DNA of 64,000 nucleotides, taken from NCBI GenBank assembly GCA_002286715.1, contig NSJX01000041.1, positions 1 to 64,000 of the forward strand. Reading direction: 5' to 3'. The translations under genes were made by a program, and so were the position numbers. Position 1 is the first letter of the stretch. Each line of letters begins with the position of its first letter. The notes below the pieces were generated by a model. The model ran no database searches. It was not told where the DNA came from and was given only the letters and a program-made list of their open reading frames with translations. Positions 33,059-44,916 of this stretch are shown here, piece after piece. Source of the DNA: Dentipellis sp. KUC8613. Taxonomy: Eukaryota; Basidiomycota; Agaricomycetes; Russulales; Hericiaceae.

Positions 33059-36000
33059 TCAATGTCTCCCCCTCTTCGCCTTCGCCATCTTCTTCTTCCC
33101 CTTCTTGCCATCCATCCACTCCCCACCCTCCCCCTCCGCCCCCCACTCCTGCTCCATCTCGACGTCCCGGTCGACGCCCACCCCCATCGAGTCCGACATG
33201 CGGTCCAGCAGCGACGGCGTCCCCGTCTTCTTCGGGAACTCCGCCTCCTGCGCGGCCTCCATCCCAGGCCCAGGCCGGCGGATCTTCACCGGCTTCGACG
33301 CGCGCGCAGACGTCTCTGGCGGCCCCATACCCATACCCATACTCATACCCGGACCCATACCCGTACTCATACCCGGGCCCATACCCATGCTCTGCGCGGG
33401 TACAGGCGGCAGAGCAGCCGACACCGCGTTAGACGGTCCCGCCCGCGAGTCCAAGTGCGCATCCTTGTAGCTCGGCCCAGCCTGCGGCGCGACGTGCATC
33501 TCCGGGAGAAACCCCCACCCCTGCGCACTCAAGCGCGGGCCGCCCGCATACCGCTCAGGCATGAGCGGGGGCCCCAGGCCCCCCTGCCCGCGATAGTCTC
33601 TAAACGCAGGGCTCACGTAGTCCGGGCCCGGCGCCGGCGCCTGCGGGGTGGGTTCCGGGAACGCGCCGGCGCGGCCGTGCGTCGGCTCGCTGGGGCGCAT
33701 GAAGCGCTGCTGGATGATGGACTCGTCGAGCGGCGGCCCGAAGCGCGAGCTGCGCCGCGCCTGCCCCGGCTGGGGCGGCGGCTCGTTGGCGGCGCGCGCG
33801 TGGGCGTCCTCGGGCTCGAAGGGCGGCTTGCGGCCTTGCTCGTAGGGCTGGTGCTTGTCGCGCGGCTCGTATGGCGGCCTGTCCTGTGGTTCGTAAGGTG
33901 GTTTGTTCCTCGGCTCGTACGGAGGCTTGTCCCTGGGTTCGTATGGGGGCTTGTCCCTCGGCTCGTATGGGGGTTTGTCCCTGGGCTCGTACGGCGGCTT
34001 GTCGCGCGAGTCGTAAGGCGGCTTGTCGCGCGAGTCGTGAGGACCCTTCCCGCGAGGTTCGTACGGCGGCTTGTCCCTCGGCTCGTAGGGTGGCTTGTCC
34101 CTCGGCTCGTACGGCGGCTTGTCCCTCGGCTCATACGGCGCCTTCTCTCGCGACTCATACGGCGCCTTCTCTCGCGACTCGTGCGGCAGCTTCTCGCGCG
34201 ACTCGAAATGCGACCTATCGCGCGGCTCATATGGCGCCTTCTCCCGCGGCTCATACGACGGCTTGTGCCAGCCGCCGCCTCCGCCATTCCCATGCGGCGG
34301 ACGCGCGGACGGCGGCGGCGGCGGTGATGGCGGGCGACGCCCAGTGTCCGCCTGCAGCTGCGCGTTCATCGCCTCCTCGCGTGGGATCCAGATGCGCGGC
34401 GGCTCGTCTGGCGCCGGGGCGTCTGCTTGCGGCGGAGGGCCGAATCGCGACTGCAGGGTCGTTGTCAGCGTTGAGCATGTATCTGAGAAAGAAGAGGATA
34501 TACGTACCGTGCGCTGCATGTTACCTTGGCCCTGGCGGGGCTCCTGGCGAGGAGCGGGGCCTCGGTTGTCGGGGTACCTAGGACCTCGCTTGTCGTGATA
34601 TCCAGGAGGCTTGTGACGAGAAGTCAGTCAAAGGCAAGAAAAGCACGATGAAGAGACTGACTGCATGCGAAGGTTCCTCAGCATCCGGAGGACCACGTCT
34701 CGGTACATTCGGAGGTGGACCGCGATGCGGAGGCGGACCCGGCGGCGGCGGCCCATTCGCAGGCATCTACGAAAGCGAATAAGCACATCATCCCATACAT
34801 GAAGACGGTGTACGCACTCTTCCGCGCGGAGGCATGTCCCGCGGAGGCATGCTTGGCCCAGCATTCATGCCTTCTTCGGGAGGCATGTCCGCTGACGGGC
34901 GGCCTTCACGCATGCTCGAGAATGGCGGACCCCGCGGTGGCGGCGGGCCATTCCCATTCGTAGGCGCATTCGCGTTCGGACCCCGAGGCGCAGGCCCGGT
35001 GGGCAATCGCTCGCTTCCACGACTGCCGACGTCCCTCGGTGCATCTCGGGAGCTCTGCAGAAATCCAAGGATAAATAACAGTACATGCACATACTCAAGA
35101 CCACTTGCCTGGTAACTTGGTTCTTGCCTGTCCAGATGCCTGTGCCTATCCGCCGGGTCCTCAGGCATAGGCCGTCTCCTCTCAGGCTCAGCTGGCCCGG
35201 ACTGCTCGAGCCTCGGCCGAGAACGCGACGGCGGCGGGAGAGGCTCGCGCGCGGCACGCGGGCCGTCGTCCCAGTTCCGCCGCGACGGGGGCGGGGGCGA
35301 TCGCTCTCGCTGCCGAGGGCGCGAATAATCCGGCTGCAGCGGCCGTTGGGGGAAGGTAGGCGACGTGGGGGAAGTCGAGGGCGTGCTGGCCGGCGGCGGC
35401 CTCGACCCCATCGCTCGAGGCGCACGGGGAGGAGGGTCCCGAGCGGGCGCCTCGGTGCGCGGCGCGCGGTCGTAGAATGCGGCGCGGCGGGAGCTGTCGT
35501 CGTATGCGGGTCCTCTGGGAGGGCGGGGCGAGTCGACGTCCATCGGCTCGTCCCGAGAACGGTAGTCGTCGGCGTAGGACTGCCCTCGGCTGTCGCGTTC
35601 ACGGCTTCGGGTTGGCGGCGGCGCGTTATCTTGCGAGTGTCGCGAAGGATAATCCTGTGGATGCGTACGAGCGGGACCGTATCGGGGCCCTGAGGGTGCG
35701 CTAGCAGTGACTATAAGTATTGACCACAAATGGTGTGTTAGGGATGCCTACCTCAGTGGCGGCTGAGGAGGCAATGGCGCCCTGCTGTGCGCCGGGGAGC
35801 GGGGAGCAGTCGGCGGCGCGGCAGAAGGCGTTTCGGGTGGAGGAGTAGCCATTTCCTTGTAGCGGTCGGTCTGAGAAGGAAGAGGAATGCGTTTTCGGGA
35901 ACCTGAGGAGCAGATCGCAGCCGAACGGCGACATGAACGCAAAGGGAGAGCGAGTTGGTATGAGGACAGCACGACCCGAGGTTGGTGGAATACGTACGGG

Positions 36001-37926
36001 ACTGATCAGAGCTAGTCAGAGGGGAAACTGAGGAATCGCGGTCGTGATGGTCTTCGAGGTCCGCAGGAGTGCGGCGAGAAGGAGCAGAGTCCCCGCCGCG
36101 GCGGTCAAGCCTCCTGCGCTTCGCGTCGTTGTCCGGTTCTGTCCCTTGGTCGGGCTCTCTGCCTCTCCTTTGTGGGATCGCTTCAGCAGGAACATAGCCA
36201 TCACGATCACGGTCTCTTTGACCGCCGGACCAAGCCTTGGGTGGTGGGCTAGCAGGCCGACTCCGGCTACTTTGCTGCCGCGATGCGTGAGCGTCCGAGC
36301 TCCTATAGTTATCCGAGCGCGACTGGGGAAAGTGGCGGTCCACTCCCTGGGGCGCATATTGCGACGATGGACGAGGCGAGGGAGATCTGCGTCCTAGAGA
36401 AAGAAAAACGGAGATGGTAAAGAAAAGTCGTTAAGAATGGAGAACGGAGACGGTGATGATGAAAGGGAAAACGCAGATGTCCATGACGAGCGTCCGTGTG
36501 TCTGTTGACGGCAGAGGCCAGAAGTGGAAAGGGGAGGCGCAGCACGGCTCGACTCCCGAAGCTTCGAGACATTGCACCAAAGATGTACGCCCTCCACCTC
36601 GGGAGGAGCAGAGGCGCAAGACAGGAGGTGGGGGTGGCATGATGCAGATAACGTACTTAGAGTCGATGACCTCCCAGTATTTTGATTGGGCACGAATAGA
36701 TTCTCAGGCGTGACGGAACGTGGCGGTGGCGCTTCGTAGTCAGGATGTCTGGATCGATCGTAGTTTGTAGCGGGGCGCCGAGGAGGATCGCGGTGGTATC
36801 CATTGTATACCTGATCAGTGCTGGTGTCCGAAGGACGGTAAGTGGGACCTGCGCGGTAGGAGTCGCTTTCAATAAAGCGCCTAGAGTCATCGTCGCGAGG
36901 CAAAGAGGAGCTCCTGCCAGGACGTCTAGTGTCTTCAGGAGAAGCGCGAAAAGTGCTGCTGCGAGAGATCCGAGGTCGTTCAAGCTCGCGCTCTGGCGAA
37001 GCCCAAGAGCCTTGTCCACGGGAGGGGCCTGTGGGCACCTTGTCTTGACGTCTGTTGACAGTACCAGCCTCATCTGGGCGGTAGTGTCGATCTTGCTGCG
37101 AAGCATGCCTATTGGAGGAGAAATCTCGAGTCCCCTCATGAGCACCTGGCTCGAATGGCGCGCGTCGTTCAGACGCTCTAGTCAACGTGTCGTCATCACC
37201 GTCCCTTCTCGACGATAAGCGAGGCTCTGCGATATCTGATCTGCTTCTAGCCCTGCCCCGAACAGGAGACGCGCCACCTGATGCAGTGGAACGACTCCAG
37301 GGCTCGTGCGACGACTTGTGACCATGGTGGTAGGCGTCGCTGTCCTGGCCGCGCGAAGATCTTGCCTCCCGATCAGAAGTCAAAGTATCAGGCTGCTCTG
37401 TATATCTAGAGCCATTACCATTAGCCCGGCGTTCCTTGTCGCGTCGAGCCATGGACATCGGGCTTGCTGCTGTCGTCGAAGGCAAAGGCAGGAAAGCAGA
37501 ATCAGACGTGACGGGCTTCGGAGGCAGAGCATGCATGAGAGGGGCCATGGCGCGTCCAGCCATTGGGGAACTGTGGGGAGGAGGGCTTTGCATGAGTGGG
37601 GTTTGGTCTCTTCGGCGAGTGGCGTTCGTCTCTGCCTCGGAATCGCGTCGGCGCGACTGGTCGCGAGACGCCATCCCTTCCCTGCGGTCGAATGAGGTCT
37701 CAGCTGCAGCTGAACCTGCCTGGTTAGCCCGAGCAGGTGAAGCTATGAAATCTGGAATGTCGTCCTCGTCGCCGCCCAGAGACACGGCATCCTCTCCGTC
37801 GTCTCCTTCGCCGCCGTCCCTCTTGTAGTCGTAGTAGGAACCCCTGTGAGACCTGTCGCCACCGGTGAGGTTGAAATTGTCGTCGTCATCTTGACCCCAG
37901 TCGAGAACTTCTGGGTCTTCTTCCAT
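33059..37926 (-). CDS. Very long disordered Arg/Pro/Ser-rich protein with octapeptide repeats (1,414 aa)
   Basis: Eight exons: 37926-36657, 36393-35998, 35902-35752, 35700-35109, 35054-34818, 34766-34662, 34609-34508 and 34450-33059. They total 4,245 bases, all in phase. The start MEEDPEVLDWGQDDDD is acidic. The following 900 residues are RS/RD/RG-rich and unstructured, with RRR- and KRRR-type nuclear signals (DAKRRRLDRRGG). Residues about 1014-1166 form 19 units of an octapeptide near KPPYEPRD. Later come FGPPLDESIIQQRF, a GMGPGMS-type repeat, KPVKIRRPGPGMEAA and a basic tail ending AKAKRGRH. The composition suggests a nuclear RNA-associated or condensate-forming protein; the family is not known to me. 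The first intron is long (263 bases). The intron at 35055-35108 begins with GC in a perfect CAG/GCAAGT context. Confidence 0.8.
33806..34264 (-). repeat. 24-bp coding minisatellite, 19 units
   Basis: Tandem 24-base units encode variants of KPPYEPRD in the last exon of the Arg-rich protein. Central units are the most uniform. Outer units have drifted (RSHFESRE, KLPHESRE, KGPHDSRD). All units but one keep 24 bases, so the frame is preserved. Confidence 0.9.
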
Positions 37927-38259
37927 GAGTGTAGAATGTAGGGGGGAGTGTGAGGAGAGTGAAAGGCGGCGAGCTGGACAGAAGATGGAGAATAGCGCCG
38001 GCGACATAACGCGTTACACCGCTGACCTTTTTGGGCGGCGACGCATCTATAAACTCCGACACGCGCGTTGCGCCACACGCCTAGTGCGCCGTGGACTGGA
38101 TGATAGACTCGAAGGCCGTCTTCTACTAAGCAGCTAGACAACAACGTTCACGACGATCAACGCTCTGGTAGCACAAGACTCTTGACGGCGCAAGCCCCGG
38201 TGTTACTTTCTTTCAATCTGTCTTTGCCGCGCTTCCGCCGACCCAGGGCGTATGACGAT
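37927..38259. promoter_or_regulatory. Bidirectional promoter between the Arg-rich gene and UNC-50
   Basis: The two start codons are 333 bases apart on opposite strands. A TATAAA-like block lies at 38047-38053, about 210 bases before the UNC-50 start. Both genes probably share regulatory sequence here. Confidence 0.5.
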
Positions 38260-39406
38260 ATGTCCCTCCCGACCTCTTCAATACCCAACCAGAATGGCGG
38301 GTCGCGTTCTTCGCAGTCCGTGAGCAATCGCGTCCCAATTATATTCAGGAGGCTGCTTCGGGTCCAGCAAATGGTGCGTGAAATGACCACTCGCTTATGT
38401 CTAGGACCTTAAGCGGCCATGTCATAGGATTTTGAGTTAGCAGCCTGGCAGTTGACGTATCTTTGTCTGGCACCCAAGAGAGTGTGAGCTGCTCCCCAAT
38501 ATTGTGCGTTGTCTTTCACATTTGACCTGTGGACAGGTACCGAAACGTGTATTTCCACAAACGTAGGCGCGGCTTGCTTCCTGTATATTTCCGGATATCT
38601 TATACGCGGTGCAGAGACCAAAAACACCTGGGCAAGAGATGACCCCGCAATCTTGATCCTTATTGCAGGGTGTCTATGTGGTGAGTTCAAGCCGTCGTAT
38701 ACTGTCAGAGCGATCGTTCGTCTTCAGCGAGAATTAACTGTCGGCTTCTAGTGGCCGCGATTGCATGGTCGGTAGTGTGGTCGTATTCCGCACTCGACGG
38801 TATTCGCCTCGCCCTCGTTATGATACTGCGAGACTTCTTGCTAGTTGGAGTAGTGATGGCAACGTTCTTATGGTGAGTCAAGCTTTCTTGAGTCGTACGT
38901 TTTGCTGAAGGGTGGTATTCAGGTTCTTTGCCAACCGCGCTCTGCTCTCTCCCCCATCCCACTCGACGCCAGCGGACACTGCGGTCGAATGGGGTTACGC
39001 ATTCGACGTGCACACAAATGCGTTCTTTCCTCTATACCTCACTCTATACCTTGCGCAGCTCTTCCTCGTTCCTATTGTCATGAAGAACAACTGGGTGTGT
39101 CTATGGCTAGGCAATACGCTCTATCTTGCGGCGTAAGTGAATATCTTGACCTCTGCGTTAAGGCTAAACTCTAACACCAAACAGATTCGCACAATACATC
39201 TATGGTATCTATCTCGGGTTGAATGGTCAGTCGTCCTTGGCTCTGGCTTGCTCAACTCTAAACATTGTTCCAACACAGCGCTGCCTTTTATCATAAGATC
39301 CGAGCTTCTTCTGGCGCCGCTTCTTCCACTCTTTGTGGGCTACATCGTGTCATTGCTAGGGTTTAATATCGGACGACGTGTACTTACAGCATATTTCGGC
39401 GCATAG
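38260..39406 (+). CDS. unc50: UNC-50 / Gmh1 family Golgi membrane protein (253 aa)
   Basis: Eight exons: 38260-38373, 38428-38483, 38537-38562, 38615-38680, 38752-38872, 38923-39132, 39185-39225 and 39279-39406 (762 bases). After a short Ser-rich lead comes PIIFRRLLRVQQMDFELAAW, then LTYLCLAPKRVYRNVYFHKQ and TKNTWARDDPAILILIAGCL, which is the UNC-50 signature. Several membrane segments follow: VAAIAWSVVWSY, LALVMILRDFLLVGVVMATFLW, LTLYLAQLFLVPIVMKNNWV and LLPLFVGYIVSLLGFNIGRR. In yeast and animals the family is an inner-nuclear/Golgi membrane protein linked to Arf-GEF recruitment and receptor trafficking. Start: the ATG at 38260 gives the usual length; an in-frame ATG at 38182 would add 26 residues. 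Confidence 0.93.
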
Positions 39407-39848
39407 CAATTCGAGACCTAATGAAAGGGTAGTTCTAGAGGCACTCAACGCAGGTCTTCATTGGAGCCTGGTCGTCATTGCATGCACGGCTGTTGCCAGT
39501 GCCTGTACGCGAATATGTCGTTATTTGTCATTCGCCGCGATAGCGACTTACCTATGGGCAAACGCAAATCCTAGGAGAACATGTCTAGATATTTTTGGTG
39601 CTCATACCTGACACCTGTGCTATTGTGTAGAACAAGCAGCATAGGTTTCTGGCGCTCGGACCAAGTGGTAGGAATGAAATGAGGAAACAATAATTGCAAG
39701 GGGGCGCGTGGGGTTATGAAAGCAGATGAAATTGAAAGCCCGCTGGACGCCTTGGGTTTCCGGCATCGCCTGTCCCCTTCACCCTTTACATCCTTGTGGC
39801 CCCTCCCGCTGTTCTTTCCAGTGTCTTTCCCCTCTCTTTCTTACCATC
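39407..39848. promoter_or_regulatory. Spacer with calcineurin A promoter
   Basis: This 442-base gap lies between the UNC-50 stop and the calcineurin A start, both plus strand. A pyrimidine-rich run just before 39849 is typical of fungal promoters. No gene is visible. Confidence 0.45.
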
Positions 39849-42404
39849 ATGTCGGGGAAAACACAGCTCGAGCGGGCAATCAACCAGATACAGGTCAAGG
39901 CTCCTGTTCCAGAGATCGACTTCACGCAACACCAGCTTGACAATGGTTATACGATCAGCACGCAAGAACGAGTCGTCAAGGAGGTATATTGGTCCTCGTT
40001 TTCCTATTTCTCGGTACTTATGGCGATACACCTCGTTTTGTGTTGGCGGCGGGCTAGGTGCAAGCACCTGCGATGAACATCCCGACTGACGAGCAGTTCT
40101 TCTCGAAACAAGACCCCACCAAACCCGATGTCGCCTTCTTGAAGAATCACTTCTACCGCGAGGGCCGCTTAAGCGAGGAGCATGCTCTGTACATCATCGA
40201 AAAGGCCACAGAGGTCCTGCGGGCCGAACCCAACCTGCTCAACGTCGAGGCCCCCGTCACAGGTGAGCACCATTCCGCATCTGTTGCTCCTGCACCGCCA
40301 GGCTGCAGTGCCTCCTGCCGAATCTGACAACTGGCTGCTGCCACCCGTAGTCTGTGGTGATATACATGGTCAATATGTGTGTTCCGTCTCTCCATTGGTC
40401 ATCCCATTCTCTTTTAACATCGTGCGACTAGTATGATTTGATGAAACTATTCGAGATCGGCGGTAACCCCGCTACGACTCGCTATCTCTTCTTGGGTGAT
40501 TATGTTGACAGAGGATACTTCAGCATCGAGGTGAGCGCCCCTTATCGCGCATGTATGCGTGTTTTACTGACATCGCTACCAGTGCGTCCTGTACCTCTGG
40601 TCCCTGAAGATGTGGTATCCAGACACAATTTTCTTGCTCCGAGGCAACCACGAGTGCCGGCATTTGACGGACTACTTCACCTTCAAGCTTGAATGTGAGT
40701 CTCGGTCTCACCCTTGCCGTTCGTCACAATAACGTTGATCCTATTGTCATTGGATAGGCAAGCGGAAGTACTCCGAGCGCATCTACGAAGCGTGCATGAA
40801 CTCCTTCTGCGCATTGCCCCTCGCTGCCATCATGAACAAGCAGTTCTTCTGCATTCACGGCGGCCTTTCACCCGAACTCAGCACTCTTGACGATATCCGT
40901 AACGTCCGTCACGCAACTACCATGATGCAGATCGGTGTTAACGTCTAAATCCTTTCAGATCGACCGCTTCCGTGAACCTCCTACTTCTGGTCTTATGTGC
41001 GATATCCTGTGGTCAGACCCTGTTGAAGATTTCGGACAGGAGAAGATCTCAGAGAGCTTCATCCACAACCACGTCCGGGGCTGCTCTTATTTCTTCACTT
41101 ATCAGGCGGCGTGCCAATTCCTCGAGCGCAATCGCCTTCTTTCTATCATCCGCGCTCACGAGGCCCAAGATGCCGGGTATGTTACACAACTATATCTGCA
41201 TGACGACGCGCTGACGGTAGACCATAGATACCGCATGTACCGGAAAACGCGAACCACCGGCTTCCCTTCAGTCATGACGCTGTTCTCTGCGCCGAACTAC
41301 CTTGATGTGTATAACAACAAGGCAGCAATTCTCAAGTACGAGAGCAACGTCCTGAACATCCGGCAGTTCAACTGCACGCCGCATCCATACTGGCTACCAA
41401 ACTTCATGGATGCATTTACCTGGAGTCTTCCTTTCGTGGGCGAGAAGAGTATGTCTTTGGTGTCCTGGAGGCTGCTCAGAGACCTTTTTGCTCATGATGC
41501 CTTTGTTAGTCACCGACATGTTGGTCGCAGTTCTTAACACCTGCACGAAAGAGGAGCTTGAGGAGAGTTCAGATGAGGAGAGCGCCATTTCGCCCACGAC
41601 ACCGAGCGAGGAGACGCAGGAGAGGCGGAAGGTCATCCGAAACAAGATCCTCGCTGTCGGCCGGATGTCGAGGGTGTTCTCCCTGCTTCGGTGCGTAATT
41701 GGACCTTTTTGGCACACGCTTTATATTAAGGAATCTCTGTTCAATTCAGCGAGGAATCAGAGCGCGTCTCTGAGCTCAAGACCGTGTCCGGCTCGGCCAA
41801 ACTTCCGTATGGCACACTTGCTTTGGGTGCGGAAGGCATTAAAGATGCTATCAATGGTTTCGATGACGCGTATGTACTTTTGACATCTTGTCGGCGATAG
41901 GGATGCTGACGACAATGCAGCCGGAAGTCGGATATTGAGAACGAGCGCCTGCCGCCTGAGCTCGTTGACGCTGACTCCGAGGAGGGGAAAGCATACATGT
42001 CGGGTCCACCAAGCCCTATCGAAGACAATGCTAGCCCTGCTCCTGCCAATGGTGTCGCCGCTGCTCTTGAGGAGGCGATATCCAACGGATCCGTGCCGTC
42101 GACGCCCGCCTCTCTTGGACCCAGTTCTCCTGTTTCACCGACATTGGGCTCGGCTCCGCACTCGCCTTTCCGGCGCGGGCACGGGCGGCAGGCTAGCTTG
42201 GGAACGACCATGACCAGCCCCAGCACGAGACGACGAAGCATCGAGAGCACGATGTCTTTGCTGAAGGAGGCCGCGGATGGGAAGGAGGCTGATGCCGAGT
42301 TCATGCAGTTGGCGGACAACGTTGCTGGGAAGTCGAAGGGGGATAGGGACAGCGTCGGCTCCAAGGCATCTGTGGCTGCAAAAGAGAACGCGGTGCCCAG
42401 CTGA
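39849..42404 (+). CDS. cna1: Calcineurin A, catalytic subunit of Ca2+/calmodulin-dependent phosphatase PP2B (648 aa)
   Basis: Eleven exons: 39849-39983, 40058-40262, 40351-40376, 40432-40530, 40583-40694, 40758-40903, 40959-41176, 41228-41448, 41510-41690, 41750-41869 and 41921-42404. They give 1,947 bases in phase. Metallophosphatase motifs are GDIHGQ, GDYVDRG and [11 protein letters not shown] calcineurin-B-binding helix follows ([19 protein letters not shown]), then a calmodulin-binding segment ([20 protein letters not shown]) and an autoinhibitory part with [20 protein letters not shown] and ERLPPEL. The Ser-rich tail holds [14 protein letters not shown]. In fungi the enzyme dephosphorylates Crz1 and controls heat, salt and wall stress and virulence-type growth. 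All regulatory parts are present, so regulation by Ca2+ is expected. The tail of about 150 residues after the inhibitory segment is longer than in animals. Confidence 0.97.
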
Positions 42405-43145
42405 ATTGCTGACCCTGCGAGAGAGGGGTAGCTGTTCTTTGGCAGAGCGTACAGGTCGAGGTCCATACCACTTCATTTCATTCCTCCTTTCTGAGCGCTC
42501 TCATTGTCGCCGTTTGTGGATCAATTCTTATATTTGTACAGTTTCGTTTACCATCGTCCTGCATCTCGGTCATATGAACTGTGGGTTCCTTACTCTGTGA
42601 TCAGTCCGCGCATCTGTCTGAATGGTTGGGAACATTGTCACAGCACCTGAATCTTCTGCGAATGATCGTATCTGTCTTCTCCACTCTTCGCCTCCGTGAA
42701 TGAATGGACACAGTGCCACATGAGCATATCTGATTGACGCATAGCCCGCTGGCAGTTCCGCCTTTCCAAACGTGGCTTTCACCTTCGTCGATCGTGCTAT
42801 CATTCCAGTAGCATGCACTCTTCTGGTCTTGGTTGGCCTGCTTATCATCGAGCTACTTCCCCCGAGCAGAACAGCGTATAGTACTAGTACATGGAAGCTG
42901 TTCCGTATGGTTCCGTGCTATGACAGCACATACTCGTATGAGCCTAATCTGATGTGCTTCTTGTTCTAACAGGAACCCACTGGCCAGCACTGCACGATCC
43001 ATCGCATGAGGCAGATCCTATTCGCAGCTTGCGAAACCTGGTCAAAGGGCTCACCGGCTTCTTTAGGAAAAGCTTAAAGGCTGCTGCCCTGTAGGCCTAC
43101 CGCCAGCAGGGCGACCTCCAGCCTCCACACTTACCGTGCCCTTCG
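42405..43145. other. Intergenic, no gene recognised
   Basis: This is the 3' region of calcineurin A and the upstream region of the F-box-like gene. Short ORFs only. Confidence 0.4.
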
Positions 43146-44414
43146 ATGAACGGTTGCCCCCCAGAGATCCACGCCCTCATCTTCTCCTTCGCTTGTACTG
43201 ACGACGGCAGTGTTGGCCGTGCGCTTTCTTGTGTTTCTAGATATGTCCGCCAGGTCTCTGCGCCGTACCAGTGGCAGTCGCTGGTCATCTCTGGTGTCGC
43301 CCAGACCAAGGTCTTCGCCGCCGCACTCGATAATGAAGGCAGGGCCTACCGTCGAAACAGCCCCATAGCGCTGCCGCGCAAGCGACAGATACACCACCTC
43401 TTCATCTCGAATCGCACCCATGATTCTGCGGAAGACCAACGCTACGCGTCGCTGTACCGGATACGGGACGTCGACGCCCGCCGCAAGATGGAGCGGCAAT
43501 TTGACGCGGACGCAGAGGCTTGGACTACCGCGCTGCGGCGCATCCTGGCATACAGCGCGAAGAGCGTGCGTACTCTCGCGATGATCTGCTACGACATCCA
43601 CGCGAGCTCGAGCGCGGCAGGCCGCCTGCTGCCCTGCGACCTCAAGAAGACCGCGTTCCCGCGCCTGCAGGCCCTCACCATCCGCGGCGGCTTCGACGTG
43701 CGGCTGCGCGAGCCCTGCGCCCCGGCGAGGCGGCACCCAGACGGCGCTGCGCCCAAGTCGCACTCCGATCTCGCGCCGCTGCCTTCCCTTCCCGCCCTCG
43801 CCCGGCTGCATCTTATCGCCCCCCTCCCCTTCGAGCACCTCCTCCGCCATCTCCGCGGTCTCGCACCCCGCATCGCGCATCTTCGCCTCTCCGAGCTTTC
43901 CCCATTCGAGGGCACGCTCGCGCGCCAGATCTTCTGCGAGCTTGCGGAGCGCGATGTCGTGCCCTGCACCCTCCCCGGCCTTGGCGCGCGGAGGCACACC
44001 GCGGACGCGATCGAGTGGTCGCCGGTTGTGCCCCCGCAGGATATGCTGCGCCGTGTTGTCCTGCAGCCAGCGCGCATGCCGCCTGAGCCTGAGCGCCAGT
44101 GTGGGTGCTGCTCGGGATACTACCGCATGAACGAGATGACACAGCTCCTACATGCGATGGCAGACCAGGCGAAGGACGAGTCGTATGTGTTTTTGTCTCC
44201 CACTCGCTACGGCGCTGCGGGATATACCTTTAGGGATGTGTTGAAGGATTGGCTCGACGGCGTGGGGGGAGGGGTCGGTGGATGGGAGGAGAAAAGCAAC
44301 GTGGGTCCTGCCATGCACGTAGCTCATTCGGATCCTGATCAGCCTCGGAAGCCTGGGACGCGTGCGTCGCTGGACGGTTGCAAGGAGGAGGTTCCTCGGA
44401 AAAGGGAAACTTGA
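43146..44414 (+). CDS. F-box-like protein (422 aa)
   Basis: One exon. The N-terminus (CPPEIHALIFSFACTDDG, then VGRALSCVSRYVRQVSAPYQ and WQSLVISG) matches the F-box-like pattern in which LPxEI-LxxI is followed by a leucine/cysteine-rich helix. Long basidiomycete families carry this pattern. The remainder has loosely leucine-rich segments (LARLHLIAPLPFEHLLRHLR and RIAHLRLSELSPFEGTLARQ) consistent with irregular LRRs, a CGCCSGYYR cysteine cluster near residue 320, and a disordered tail. Such proteins usually recruit substrates to SCF ubiquitin ligases; the substrate is unknown. Low-intron structure is typical of the family. The assignment rests on motif resemblance only. Confidence 0.7.
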   Translation: MNGCPPEIHALIFSFACTDDGSVGRALSCVSRYVRQVSAPYQWQSLVISGVAQTKVFAAALDNEGRAYRRNSPIALPRKRQIHHLFISNRTHDSAEDQRYASLYRIRDVDARRKMERQFDADAEAWTTALRRILAYSAKSVRTLAMICYDIHASSSAAGRLLPCDLKKTAFPRLQALTIRGGFDVRLREPCAPARRHPDGAAPKSHSDLAPLPSLPALARLHLIAPLPFEHLLRHLRGLAPRIAHLRLSELSPFEGTLARQIFCELAERDVVPCTLPGLGARRHTADAIEWSPVVPPQDMLRRVVLQPARMPPEPERQCGCCSGYYRMNEMTQLLHAMADQAKDESYVFLSPTRYGAAGYTFRDVLKDWLDGVGGGVGGWEEKSNVGPAMHVAHSDPDQPRKPGTRASLDGCKEEVPRKRET

Positions 44415-44916
44415 CGGTGCGTTCTGAATATTTGTGTGAGAATCTCGTGCCGACACTGGTCATCGTACAGCTTCTAGTTCTCATGCATTAAGGAAGTTGA
44501 TCATGGTCAATTTCCTGAAATGCGGCCTGCTGCATGGTGCTTTCTTGGCCTGACTTCGACCGCGTCCTGCTGGTCCCGGATGAGATGATGGTCGAATGTA
44601 TTTTGTATCAACATGCTGGTCCCCGAGTCTGTACGCGACTGCGATTGCACTGGAACCGAACACCCTGTCACTGTTCGCGGAATATTACCGGTCTCTTTTC
44701 TGGAATTAAATGTATTATAGTCACTTCCGATTCCCACTCAATTCACGCGTTGTATTTGGTTTTCCGTTCTGTTCCGTAAACCTCTAAGAGAGGTAGTTAT
44801 TCAGAAGTTTCTAGTGCGCGCGGCCGGCCTGAGAACAAGCCAAATAGAAGTAGCCAACCTCCTGTAACCGACGCGTCTAACCGCACCGTGACTTGCACAC
44901 ATCGCATCAAAAGGCC
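44415..44916. promoter_or_regulatory. Spacer before the METTL18-type gene
   Basis: About 500 bases without a gene, AT-richer than the flanks. It must contain the promoter of the downstream plus-strand gene. Confidence 0.4.
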
